Positions 8,035-15,490 of a DNA stretch of 64,000 nt are shown in pieces. Origin of the DNA: Ignavibacteriota bacterium. Its GTDB lineage: Bacteria; Bacteroidota; Ignavibacteria; Ignavibacteriales; Melioribacteraceae. Within the stretch, counting starts at the first letter, position 1, and each line of letters begins with the position of its first letter. Below the pieces are notes generated by a model. The model was not told the DNA's origin, did no database searches, and worked only from the letters and a program-made list of their open reading frames with translations. The DNA lies in the NCBI GenBank assembly GCA_002698995.1, contig PAAX01000032.1, positions 1-64,000 on the forward strand, written 5' to 3'. A program made the position numbers and the translations under genes.

Positions 8035-8574
8035 ATGAAAAAATTAATACTATTATTACTATTTACAATTTCAATTTATGCGCAAGAATTTATTCTTGGG
8101 GCAAGTATTGATATTAAAGCCGGAAGAACACTAGATACAAAATTCGTTATCGCAAAAAACACACAATGGGATGAAAGGAGTCTTGGTTTATACGAAACCT
8201 TTTCAATAACCGGAAGCTTAGTATTAAATAACAATGCAATGCTAACAGCAAAATTAGGATATGGAACCGGACCATTAAGTTACAAAGGTTATGATCTAGG
8301 ACTGTTTTATAATTCTAATAACCTAATGAACAATTTTTTTATAAATGCCGGAATAAATGCGCATATCAATATACCATCTCGAGAAATCTATCTTTCAAGA
8401 ACTCTTTTTTCACCTCATTTAGGTTTCGGTTACAAAATCATTAAAAAAATATCATTAGAATTATTCTATGAATATGCTTTTCCGCAAATAGTAACCAAAG
8501 AAATACCAAGTGAAATTAATCATCAACTTTATTATTCAATCGGGTTAGGATTACAGATATACTTTATAAAATGA
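8035..8574 (+). CDS. Small outer-membrane beta-barrel-like protein, paralogue 2
   Basis: 179 residues, the same length as the preceding gene, with signal peptide MKKLILLLLFTISIYAQ and a final GLGLQIYFIK. It shares the pattern of strands (TAKLGYGTGP, YDLGLFYNSNNLMNN) with paralogue 1 (STLDFGILYSTNRLFEN), showing tandem duplication followed by strong divergence. Outer-membrane location is inferred from signal peptide and strand pattern; function unknown. Confidence 0.7.
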   Translation: MKKLILLLLFTISIYAQEFILGASIDIKAGRTLDTKFVIAKNTQWDERSLGLYETFSITGSLVLNNNAMLTAKLGYGTGPLSYKGYDLGLFYNSNNLMNNFFINAGINAHINIPSREIYLSRTLFSPHLGFGYKIIKKISLELFYEYAFPQIVTKEIPSEINHQLYYSIGLGLQIYFIK

Positions 8575-8611
8575 GAAGATAATTTGAATTGTGAAATAAT
8601 TAAGTAGAAAT

Positions 8612-8839
8612 ATGAAAAAGCTTATTCTATTTATAATGATGGTAAGTATTTATTCAGCACAAACAATAAATTTTGGAGTGAATGGTTCAATAAAATTCTC
8701 AAAATTCAATCGAGTTGGAATTGGAGAATTTGAGCAATGGCGGAATAATGAAATGCAAATTACAATATATTCTCTGAATTGTGATTGGGAATATGTTTTC
8801 AACAAAAATTTAGCGGCACTAGCTGAATTTAAATACTAA
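8612..8839 (+). pseudogene. Truncated third paralogue of the barrel-like family
   Basis: Only 75 residues. The signal peptide (MKKLILFIMMVSIYSAQ) and first third match paralogues 1 and 2; VFNKNLAALAEF aligns with FFSKYFAAVLEL of paralogue 1. The frame then stops at 8837-8839, and that TAA lies at the edge of the hairpin at 8838-8868, so the C-terminal 100 residues that would complete a barrel are missing. Most likely a remnant cut off by a deletion or by insertion of the hairpin element. Confidence 0.7.
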
Positions 8840-8868
8840 CTCCCGCAATTTTTGAAATTGCGGGAGTT
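8838..8868 (+). terminator. Hairpin, GC-stem copy 3
   Basis: 14-bp stem AACTCCCGCAATTT with TTG loop, then TTTCCTTTTT on the plus strand. It lies between the truncated barrel gene (plus) and the end of feoB (minus), so it may terminate both. It begins inside the stop codon of the truncated gene. Confidence 0.75.
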
Positions 8869-8885
8869 TCCTTTTTAATTCTTTT

Positions 8886-10304
8886 CTAAAATAATCTCCA
8901 AACTTGAGTAACAAAAAATGTAACTCCAATTCCCAATACAATAGGTAAAAAGGTTGAGACTAAAGTCCATTTAATGCTTTTAGTTTCTTTATAAATTGTA
9001 AATATTGTAGTAGAACAAGGATTATGCAGAAGACTGAAAAGCATAAGATTAATCCCGGTTAATAAAGTCCATCCGCCGGAATAAAGAATTGATGCAGTCT
9101 GTTCAACGGAATCTAGCTCAAACATAACTCCTGAACCTTCTCCCATTCCTGTTATTTTTGCCGTCATTACCGTAAGCATTAATATTGTTGGAATAACAAT
9201 TTCATTAGCGGGAATTGCAATAATGTATGCAAGAATTATAACTCCGTTTAATCCGAATAATAAAGCATAAGGATTTACATTTGTAATAAAATGTTCGGCA
9301 ATTGAGATATTGTTTATGTTAATGTTAGATACAAGCCAGATCACAATTCCAGCCGGAATAGCAAATACAATTGCTCTCCAAAGAACAAAAATTGTTCTGT
9401 CAATTAAGCTTGTGTAAAGTGTCTGTAACAATCTTGGCGGTCTGTAAGGAGGAAGTTCAAGACTAAAAGTTGAAGCTTCACCTCTTAAAACAGTTTTTGA
9501 TAATCCCCATGAAACCAAGAGACTGAATGCAATTCCAAGAACAGCAATAAAAACAACTGCACCGGCAGAAACAATTCCGGCAAGATAAGCCGGAACAGCA
9601 CCGCCGATAAAAATTGTAGCAATTAATATCTGCGTTGGCCATCTTCCATTGCACAATGAAAAATTATTGGTAATTATTGCAATCAATCTTTCTCTTGGTG
9701 AATCAATAACTCTCGTTGCAACAATTCCGGCTGCATTGCAGCCGAATCCCATAGCCATCGTTAAAGCCTGCTTTCCATGTGCGCCGACCTTCTTATATAG
9801 TCCATCCATATTAAATGCAACTCTGGGGAGATAACCAAAATCTTCAAGAAGAGTAAACAAAGGAAAGAAAATTGCCATTGGAGGGAGCATAACACTTATA
9901 ACCCAAGCCGCTGCTAAATAAGCTCCATCAATCAAAACTCCTGTTATAAAATTAGGAATGCTCCAATCAATAAAAAGATTTTTTAACATTGGATGAAAAG
10001 TATCAACCAATAAAGAAGCAAGCATACTTGACGGAACATTTGCTCCTTCAATTGTAATCCAAAAGACTGCTGCGAGCATTAAAAACATCAATGGAAGTCC
10101 AAACCATCTGCTTGTAATAATTCTATCTAATTTCTGATCCCATTTATATTTTTTTGATTCATCTTTAACCGTTACAACTTTAGAAGCAATTTTAGATGCA
10201 TCTTTGTAAATCGATTCCATCAATGAATCGTGCAATTCATTTCCAAGATCAATTCTAAGATTATTTGCTTCTGCAATTATTTTATCAAATTGATTATTCT
10301 TCAT
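8886..10304 (-). CDS. feoB: Ferrous iron transporter FeoB, membrane permease half
   Basis: 472-residue inner-membrane permease corresponding to the C-terminal part of FeoB. Residues 1-45 match the helical linker that normally follows the FeoB G domain. [13 protein letters not shown] (59-71) begins the membrane part, and the two Gate motifs are visible as GFGCNAAG (186-193, Cys conserved) and NPCSTTIF near residue 430. The start ATG overlaps the stop of the G-protein gene (TAATG), so translation is coupled. A frameshifted single feoB is unlikely because both halves end and begin at normal domain borders. Moves Fe2+ inward. Confidence 0.9.
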   Translation of the reverse strand: MKNNQFDKIIAEANNLRIDLGNELHDSLMESIYKDASKIASKVVTVKDESKKYKWDQKLDRIITSRWFGLPLMFLMLAAVFWITIEGANVPSSMLASLLVDTFHPMLKNLFIDWSIPNFITGVLIDGAYLAAAWVISVMLPPMAIFFPLFTLLEDFGYLPRVAFNMDGLYKKVGAHGKQALTMAMGFGCNAAGIVATRVIDSPRERLIAIITNNFSLCNGRWPTQILIATIFIGGAVPAYLAGIVSAGAVVFIAVLGIAFSLLVSWGLSKTVLRGEASTFSLELPPYRPPRLLQTLYTSLIDRTIFVLWRAIVFAIPAGIVIWLVSNININNISIAEHFITNVNPYALLFGLNGVIILAYIIAIPANEIVIPTILMLTVMTAKITGMGEGSGVMFELDSVEQTASILYSGGWTLLTGINLMLFSLLHNPCSTTIFTIYKETKSIKWTLVSTFLPIVLGIGVTFFVTQVWRLF

Positions 10305-11107
10305 TATACATTCACCAATTCTTTTGATGAGATTTCAGTATTCAATAAATTTTTCAATTCACCCGATCTTACCGCTTCAATTATTGATTGATCCCCTTCT
10401 AAAAGGCGAAGTGCAACCCATCTCGAATTTGGAAGTCCGGGGAATGATTCTTCTATTTCTTTCTGTAGTTTTACCACAGCTTTAGAGAGGAGTTTTGAAT
10501 CATCACTAATTCTGTATGGTTTACAGACGTACTCGCCGTTTGCAACTTCATAAACAAATTTTAGAAGTTCGTCCATACCCTCTTTCTGTCTTGCCGCCGC
10601 CGCAATAACCGGAACTCCTAATTCCCGTGATAATGATCTTACATCAATTTCAATATTATGCCGTTCAGCTTCATCAATTAAATTAAGGCATACAACTATT
10701 CTATTTGTTATTTCTGCTACCTGCAGAACTAAATTCAAATTTCTTTCTAATCTTGTAGAATCAACTACAACAACAGTAACATCCGGCTGACCAAACAAAA
10801 TAAAATTACGCGCAACTTCTTCATCGGTACTTGTTGATAAAAGTGAATAAGTCCCGGGGAGATCAACAATCTTGAATTTTTTCGAGTTATATTCAAATGC
10901 CCCTTCTGCACGAGTTACAGTTTTACCTGGCCAATTTCCGGTATGCTGTCTCAATCCGGTTAAGTTATTAAATACAGTACTTTTTCCTGTATTTGGATTT
11001 CCAGCCAGAGCAACAACAAAATCATATTGCTCCATGTTTATTCCCAATTTCTTTAAGTTGCCGATATTATGAACCGGACAATTTTCACAATCTTGATTTA
11101 TTTTCAT
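10304..11107 (-). CDS. feoB: Ferrous iron transporter FeoB, G-protein half
   Basis: 267-residue GTPase matching the N-terminal domain of FeoB. G1 is GNPNTGKS (36-43), G3 is DLPG (82-85) and G4 is NLID near residue 141. A short N-terminal extension with CENCPVHN (7-14) could bind metal. GTP hydrolysis gates the permease encoded immediately downstream. The ATG directly abuts the stop of the DtxR-FeoA gene. The split of FeoB into two genes in one operon is the notable feature. Confidence 0.9.
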   Translation of the reverse strand: MKINQDCENCPVHNIGNLKKLGINMEQYDFVVALAGNPNTGKSTVFNNLTGLRQHTGNWPGKTVTRAEGAFEYNSKKFKIVDLPGTYSLLSTSTDEEVARNFILFGQPDVTVVVVDSTRLERNLNLVLQVAEITNRIVVCLNLIDEAERHNIEIDVRSLSRELGVPVIAAAARQKEGMDELLKFVYEVANGEYVCKPYRISDDSKLLSKAVVKLQKEIEESFPGLPNSRWVALRLLEGDQSIIEAVRSGELKNLLNTEISSKELVNV

Positions 11108-12136
11108 TTATGCTGCTTTCTTTATATTCTTAATAAATATTAAGTCTGATTGATTTTTTCTCAATGCCACACTAGTCCCACGTACTTTATAAGCGGTTGG
11201 ATCTCCTCCCAGACTTTTCATTTCTGCACTTATTTTAGTCCCGGGAACAATTCCAAAATCCATTAATCTTCTTCTCTGCATTCCAATACAAGCTTTAGAT
11301 ATTGCGACTACTTCAGCCTCTTCACCAATATCTAAAGAAGATAAAGTTCCGGTTGCTTCAGAAATTTCCGTTCTTGCTTTTGTTTTCTTTACCAGTACAT
11401 TTCTACAGAATGATTTTGCAAAAATGAATTCATCTCCATTACCTTCAAACTTTACACTGTTGCCGTTATTCTCAATAACTCTTATTTCCATTCCGTTATA
11501 AATTCCTTCTGTAACCAACTGTTCATATATTTCATGCGGTTCATCTTCAACATGAATAATCTTTGCAGTCTCTCCGTTAGAAAGATCATTAAGATGAATT
11601 CCCTCAACTTCAACGATTTCCCCTTTTTCATTTGGAATCGGATCGCCATGAGGATCAAAAATCGGATTTCCAATTTCAGCAGCTAATTTATTTGCATCTT
11701 CACTGCTTAGTTTGTGCTCAAATTTTTCTGCTTCTAAATGCCACTCTTTCGGGTTTACACCGGTTTTATCAGCAAGATAATATTCCCATAGTCTATGAAT
11801 TCTAATCACTTTTAATGCGTATGATCTTCCCTCTTCCGTAAGATGAAAAACATCTCCGTTCTGAGTTATAAGCTTTAGTGAATTTAATTTTTCAAGGAGC
11901 ATATTCAGTTTCTTCTGTGATACATTTAAAATTCCCTTAATGCTTTCATTTGTAGGCAAAAGATTTTTATTATGAAAATCATATAGGTGTTTTAAAGTAT
12001 CTTCAATCAAAACTCTCTCTTTATCTCTAGTTGATCTTTTTAATCTGGAAAGGATTCCCTTTCGTGGATAAATAAATATTATTGCTATAATTCCAATAAC
12101 CAGACCAATAGTTAAAGCAATCAACGGATTCGGCAT
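11108..12136 (-). CDS. Membrane-anchored DtxR-type regulator fused to FeoA domains
   Basis: 342 residues. A single hydrophobic helix (about 5-25, IALTIGLVIGIIAIIFIY) is followed by basic residues, a winged-helix domain (about 45-110) and the DtxR/MntR dimerisation domain with HRLWEYYLADKTG, EAEKFEH and FDPHGDPIP. Two SH3-like FeoA modules follow (about 185-250 and 265-338; GMQRRRLMDFGIVPGT is the FeoA signature). FeoA normally is a separate small partner of FeoB. The fusion suggests a protein that senses Fe2+ at the membrane and acts on FeoB rather than a free repressor (inference). It sits between the DtxR repressor and the FeoB G-protein, with no gap on either side. Confidence 0.85.
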   Translation of the reverse strand: MPNPLIALTIGLVIGIIAIIFIYPRKGILSRLKRSTRDKERVLIEDTLKHLYDFHNKNLLPTNESIKGILNVSQKKLNMLLEKLNSLKLITQNGDVFHLTEEGRSYALKVIRIHRLWEYYLADKTGVNPKEWHLEAEKFEHKLSSEDANKLAAEIGNPIFDPHGDPIPNEKGEIVEVEGIHLNDLSNGETAKIIHVEDEPHEIYEQLVTEGIYNGMEIRVIENNGNSVKFEGNGDEFIFAKSFCRNVLVKKTKARTEISEATGTLSSLDIGEEAEVVAISKACIGMQRRRLMDFGIVPGTKISAEMKSLGGDPTAYKVRGTSVALRKNQSDLIFIKNIKKAA

Positions 12137-12805
12137 TTAGTCCTCCTCAATTTCTTTAACAAAAATTTTATCTACTACTTTTTCACTTAATGAATGATTA
12201 ACATTATCAAGCATAACAATTATTGAGTTGTCAAAAGATAGTTTCTCAACAACTTCAATATTTGAATGAATATTCATACCGATTCTTCCTAAGTAACTAA
12301 TCAATTCAGATGGACTATCAACAACCCGCAGCACTTGATATTTTCTTCCTATCTCGCAGTTGTTAAGTGGAATTAATTTGGGCATTTCGGGGAGTACGCC
12401 ATCTTTACTTGGAATTGGAGCACCGTGCGGATCGAATTCAGGAAACCCTAAATATTCATCTATTTTATCAATTAAAAAATCAGATGTATGGTGCTCGAGC
12501 TTTTCTGCTTCATCATGCACTTCATCCCAGTTAAGGTTCAAGACCTTAATCATAAATAATTCCCAAAGTCTGTGCCGTCTCAAAATTTTAAGTGCAATTC
12601 TTTTTCCCTCTTTAGTAAGTTCAACTCCCTTATATTTTTCATAAGAGATTAATCCTAAATCATAAAGTTTTTTAGACATCTCACTTATTGCTGCATTCGA
12701 AATTTCGAGTTTGGCAGCTAAGTTTGAAGTTGATACTGCTTTATCATCTTGTAAATTAAGCGTATAAATAGATTTCAAGTAATCTTCTTTTGAAATTGTC
12801 GGCAT
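12137..12805 (-). CDS. DtxR/MntR-family metal-dependent repressor
   Basis: 222 residues, cytoplasmic. The N-terminal winged helix (EDYLKSIYTL, SNAAISEMSKKL) is followed by the dimerisation and metal domain with RRHRLWELF, DEAEKLEHHTSD and FDPHGAPIP, and a C-terminal SH3-like domain. The family represses iron or manganese uptake when metal is bound. It is the first gene of the Feo operon, so it probably controls itself and the transporter through the palindrome at 12829-12844. Whether iron or manganese is the effector cannot be told from sequence, but the feo genes favour iron. Confidence 0.9.
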   Translation of the reverse strand: MPTISKEDYLKSIYTLNLQDDKAVSTSNLAAKLEISNAAISEMSKKLYDLGLISYEKYKGVELTKEGKRIALKILRRHRLWELFMIKVLNLNWDEVHDEAEKLEHHTSDFLIDKIDEYLGFPEFDPHGAPIPSKDGVLPEMPKLIPLNNCEIGRKYQVLRVVDSPSELISYLGRIGMNIHSNIEVVEKLSFDNSIIVMLDNVNHSLSEKVVDKIFVKEIEED

Positions 12806-12828
12806 TTATTCCCAATATTTTTTTGATT

Positions 12829-12844
12829 TTTAAGCATGCTTAAA
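12829..12844 (-). promoter_or_regulatory. Candidate DtxR-type operator
   Basis: Perfect 16-bp palindrome TTTAAGCATGCTTAAA, 24 bases ahead of the first codon of the repressor gene and directly downstream of a TATAAT (12846-12851, minus strand). An operator over the transcription start would give autoregulation of the feo operon. Its length and dyad symmetry resemble MntR/DtxR sites; binding is inferred. Confidence 0.6.
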
Positions 12845-12845
12845 T

Positions 12846-12851
12846 ATTATA
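12846..12851 (-). promoter_or_regulatory. Candidate -10 box of the feo operon
   Basis: TATAAT on the minus strand, about 45 bases from the start codon and one base upstream of the palindrome at 12829-12844. A convincing -35 hexamer at 17 bases is not seen. Confidence 0.4.
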
Positions 12852-12902
12852 TAAAGCATTATGAATTTTCTTTTACAATTATACTAAAATTATGTTTCAT
12901 GC

Positions 12903-12946
12903 AAAAGATAATTATTGGATAAATCGTCCGAAATTATCTATCTTTT
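12903..12946. repeat. Inverted repeat upstream of mrp
   Basis: AAAAGATAATT (12903-12913) and AATTATCTATCTTTT (12932-12946) are complementary apart from a 4-base insertion in the right arm. It lies in the intergenic region between the divergent feo operon and mrp, about 60 bases before the mrp start; possible regulatory hairpin or operator. Confidence 0.35.
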
Positions 12947-13004
12947 GTTGCTAATAGAAGATTTATTATTTTTGTTATTCTATTTAAAAATGAAAGGATT
13001 TGTA

Positions 13005-14111
13005 ATGGCTGATGTAAGCAAAGATGCCGTCATCAATGCACTTAGAAAAGTTGACGACCCGGATTTAAAAAGAGATTTAGTTTCTCTTAATATGATTAAA
13101 GATGTTGTGATCGAAAAAAATAATGTTTCAGTAACAGTTGAATTAACCACTCCTGCTTGTCCGTTAAAAAACAAAATTGAACAAGACTGCATAAATGCTG
13201 TTAAATCGGAAGTTAAAGGTGTTGAGAATGTAAAAATCAATATGACAGCAAAAGTTACATCTCATAATGATTCAAAGAAAAATTCTATTCTGCCCGGAGT
13301 TAAAAATACAATTGCAGTTGCAAGCGGTAAAGGAGGTGTTGGTAAAAGTACTGTAGCCGTAAATCTTGCTGTTGCTTTAGCAAAAGACGGTGCAAAAGTT
13401 GGGCTGATTGATGCAGATATTTATGGTCCTTCTATTCCTCTAATGATGGGACTAACTGAGAAACCTAAAATATATCAAGATCAAGAAACACAAAAGATGC
13501 TTCCTTTAGAAAATTACGGCATCAAATTAATGTCGATTGGATTTTTAATAGATGATAATCAAGCTGTAATTTGGCGCGGACCTATGGCAAGCGGAGCAGT
13601 TAAACAGTTTATGTCGGATGTTAATTGGGGAGAATTAGATTACTTAATTTTTGATCTGCCTCCCGGAACCGGTGATATTCAATTAACCTTAGTACAGACA
13701 ATCCCTTTAACTGGAGCGGTTATAGTTACAACTCCTCAGGAAGTATCATTAATTGATGCTAAGAAAGGATTGAAAATGTTTGAAAGAGTTAATGTTCCGG
13801 TTTTTGGAATTATTGAAAATATGAGTTATTTTATCGCGCCCGATACAGGCAAAAGATATGAAATATTCGGTAACGGCGGGGGCGCAAAATTAGCCGAATC
13901 TTTAGGTACAAATTTCTTAGGAGGAATTCCAATCGATCCTAGAATTAGAGAAGGGGGAGATAAAGGAGTTCCGATGGTTTATGATTTACCGGATACTAAA
14001 GAATCCGAATTGATTATGGAAATTTCTAGAAAACTGGCTGCGCAAGTCAGTATTAACAATTTAAATACTGCATCTCCAAAAGTAGAAATCCTTTTGGGAG
14101 ATGAGAATTAA
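13005..14111 (+). CDS. mrp: Mrp/ApbC/NBP35-type iron-sulfur carrier P-loop ATPase
   Basis: 368 residues, cytoplasmic. Residues about 5-85 form the MIP18/DUF59 domain (VDDPDLKRDLVSLNMI). The rest is a ParA-like ATPase with the deviant Walker A motif GKGGVGKST, IDADIYGPS and FDLPPGTGD. Members bind and hand over Fe-S clusters to apoproteins. The ATG at 13005 follows AAAGG with normal spacing; a longer frame from TTG at 12915 lacks a ribosome site and adds a hydrophobic stretch not seen in the family. The Nfu gene follows 12 bases downstream, giving a two-gene Fe-S maturation unit next to the iron-uptake operon. Confidence 0.9.
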   Translation: MADVSKDAVINALRKVDDPDLKRDLVSLNMIKDVVIEKNNVSVTVELTTPACPLKNKIEQDCINAVKSEVKGVENVKINMTAKVTSHNDSKKNSILPGVKNTIAVASGKGGVGKSTVAVNLAVALAKDGAKVGLIDADIYGPSIPLMMGLTEKPKIYQDQETQKMLPLENYGIKLMSIGFLIDDNQAVIWRGPMASGAVKQFMSDVNWGELDYLIFDLPPGTGDIQLTLVQTIPLTGAVIVTTPQEVSLIDAKKGLKMFERVNVPVFGIIENMSYFIAPDTGKRYEIFGNGGGAKLAESLGTNFLGGIPIDPRIREGGDKGVPMVYDLPDTKESELIMEISRKLAAQVSINNLNTASPKVEILLGDEN

Positions 14112-14123
14112 TCGGGAGTACAA

Positions 14124-14360
14124 ATGAACGAAAATTTTCAAGATAGAGTAAAGCAGGCTCTGGAAACAATTCGTCCTTATTTAAAAGCTGACGGCGGTGA
14201 TGTTGAACTTGTCCGGATTACCGAAGAAGGTATTGTTGAAGTTCGGTTAACCGGTGCGTGTGTCGGCTGCCCAATGTCTCATATGACATTAAGAGCAGGC
14301 GTTGAAAGAGCACTTATTCGTGAAGTTCCCGGAATTAGAAGAGTTGAAGCAGTTAACTAA
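14124..14360 (+). CDS. NifU-like (Nfu) iron-sulfur scaffold domain protein
   Basis: 78 residues, a stand-alone Nfu domain. The cluster-binding CxxC is CVGC in TGACVGCPMSHMTL, preceded by the typical LKADGGDVELV. Holds a transient Fe-S cluster between two subunits and passes it to targets. Its position right after mrp supports a joint role. Confidence 0.92.
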   Translation: MNENFQDRVKQALETIRPYLKADGGDVELVRITEEGIVEVRLTGACVGCPMSHMTLRAGVERALIREVPGIRRVEAVN

Positions 14361-14393
14361 TATTTTGTTTTATCAATTTACTTAGGAAAATAT

Positions 14394-15149
14394 ATGCGTA
14401 AAATGGTTATTGCCGGAAACTGGAAAATGCACGGCGAGTTAAATGAAACAGTCAATTTGATTTCTGGAATTAAAAATTTATTAGAAGATTACGATTTAAA
14501 ATGTGATGTAATTGTTGCTCCACCTTTCACTTCCTTGGAAACAGCAAATACTTTAGTTAAAGATTCTCAAATTAAATTATCTGCTCAAAATATGCACTTT
14601 GAAGATAAAGGTGCTTTTACTGGAGAAATTTCTCATTCAATGCTGAAATCTGTTGGGTGCGAATATGTAATTTTAGGACATTCAGAAAGAAGATCAATTT
14701 TTGGTGAAACCGATGAGATAATCAACAAGAAAATTATTAAAGCACTCTCCGTCGGATTAAATCCAATTTTCTGCATCGGTGAAACGTTGGAAGAAAGAGA
14801 AGCAAACATTACGGAAAAAGTTGTTGAAACCCAAATTAGAAAAGGGCTGGAAAATGTTTCCGAATCCGATTTGGCAAAGATTATTGTTGCCTACGAACCT
14901 GTTTGGGCAATTGGAACCGGAAAAGTTGCTACTCCAGAACAAGCACAAGATGTACATTATTTTATCAGAAATTTAATTTCTCAAATGTACAGCAAAGAAA
15001 CGGCAGAAAATTTAACCATTCAATATGGCGGAAGTGTTAAACCGGATAATGCAGCAGGACTTTTAAGCAAACCCGATATTGACGGCGCATTAGTAGGTGG
15101 CGCTTGCCTAAAAGCCGATTCATTTGTTGATATTATAAAAGCTTGTTAA
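14394..15149 (+). CDS. tpiA: Triosephosphate isomerase
   Basis: 251 residues, the usual length. Catalytic and substrate residues are visible: AGNWKMH (N9, K11) at the N-terminus, the electrophilic His in GHSERR, and the base Glu in the loop-6 region YEPVWAIGTGK; the phosphate loop is QYGGSVKPDN. Interconverts dihydroxyacetone phosphate and glyceraldehyde-3-phosphate. It follows nfu by 33 bases and is followed by a MITE-like element. Confidence 0.97.
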   Translation: MRKMVIAGNWKMHGELNETVNLISGIKNLLEDYDLKCDVIVAPPFTSLETANTLVKDSQIKLSAQNMHFEDKGAFTGEISHSMLKSVGCEYVILGHSERRSIFGETDEIINKKIIKALSVGLNPIFCIGETLEEREANITEKVVETQIRKGLENVSESDLAKIIVAYEPVWAIGTGKVATPEQAQDVHYFIRNLISQMYSKETAENLTIQYGGSVKPDNAAGLLSKPDIDGALVGGACLKADSFVDIIKAC

Positions 15150-15159
15150 TCTTTATTGG

Positions 15160-15312
15160 GGCTGTCTCAAAAGATTAAAATGGTCATTGCGAAGCGGTTT
15201 TTGCTGAAGCAATCTGTTGAATTCAACTCGAAAATGAGATCACTTCGCTTCCTGCCTCGCTTTGCTCAGCAAGGCGGGCGCTCGTGATGACATAGCTATT
15301 TTTGAGACAGCC
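15160..15312. mobile_element. MITE-like repeat, copy 2, with terminal inverted repeats
   Basis: Begins GGCTGTCTCAAAA and ends with the complementary TTTTTGAGACAGCC, a 13-base terminal inverted repeat. The interior is shared with 3813-3934 (GTCATTGCGAAGCGG, GCTGAAGCAATCT, ATTCAACTCGAAAATGAGAT, TCGTGATGACATAGCT). It carries an extra 28 bases at 15251-15278. No transposase and no obvious target duplication. It fills the first half of the 340-bp gap after tpiA. Confidence 0.75.
15251..15278. repeat. Nested 28-bp imperfect palindrome within the MITE-like element
   Basis: Present in copy 2 and absent from copy 1 at the matching position. Arms CCTGCCT and AGGCGGG pair except for one wobble pair. 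It looks like a small palindrome that inserted into a larger one. Confidence 0.6.
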
Positions 15313-15359
15313 AAATATTTTTACTTTTTTGCACTACAAATTTTGAATTAAAATTCCCC

Positions 15360-15387
15360 TTGCAGAGTTAACTTCTTTAGGTATAAT
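15360..15387 (+). promoter_or_regulatory. Candidate promoter for the GH2-like membrane protein gene
   Basis: TTGCAG (15360-15365), 16 bases, TATAAT (15382-15387), about 100 bases before the gene at 15491 and just beyond the MITE-like element. Confidence 0.35.
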
Positions 15388-15490
15388 ATCTTAACGATTT
15401 TGTTTCAATTTTTATCTTTCTTAGCTTTAATTGATTTCCCCTCCTTTCTTTAGTATATTTGTAATCTTTATTTATTATTGATTGGACGGA

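Noticed and set aside
12980-13240. An 86-codon minus-strand frame opposite the start of mrp
   Set aside because: It lies wholly antisense to the MIP18 domain of mrp, has no ribosome site and shows no family resemblance.
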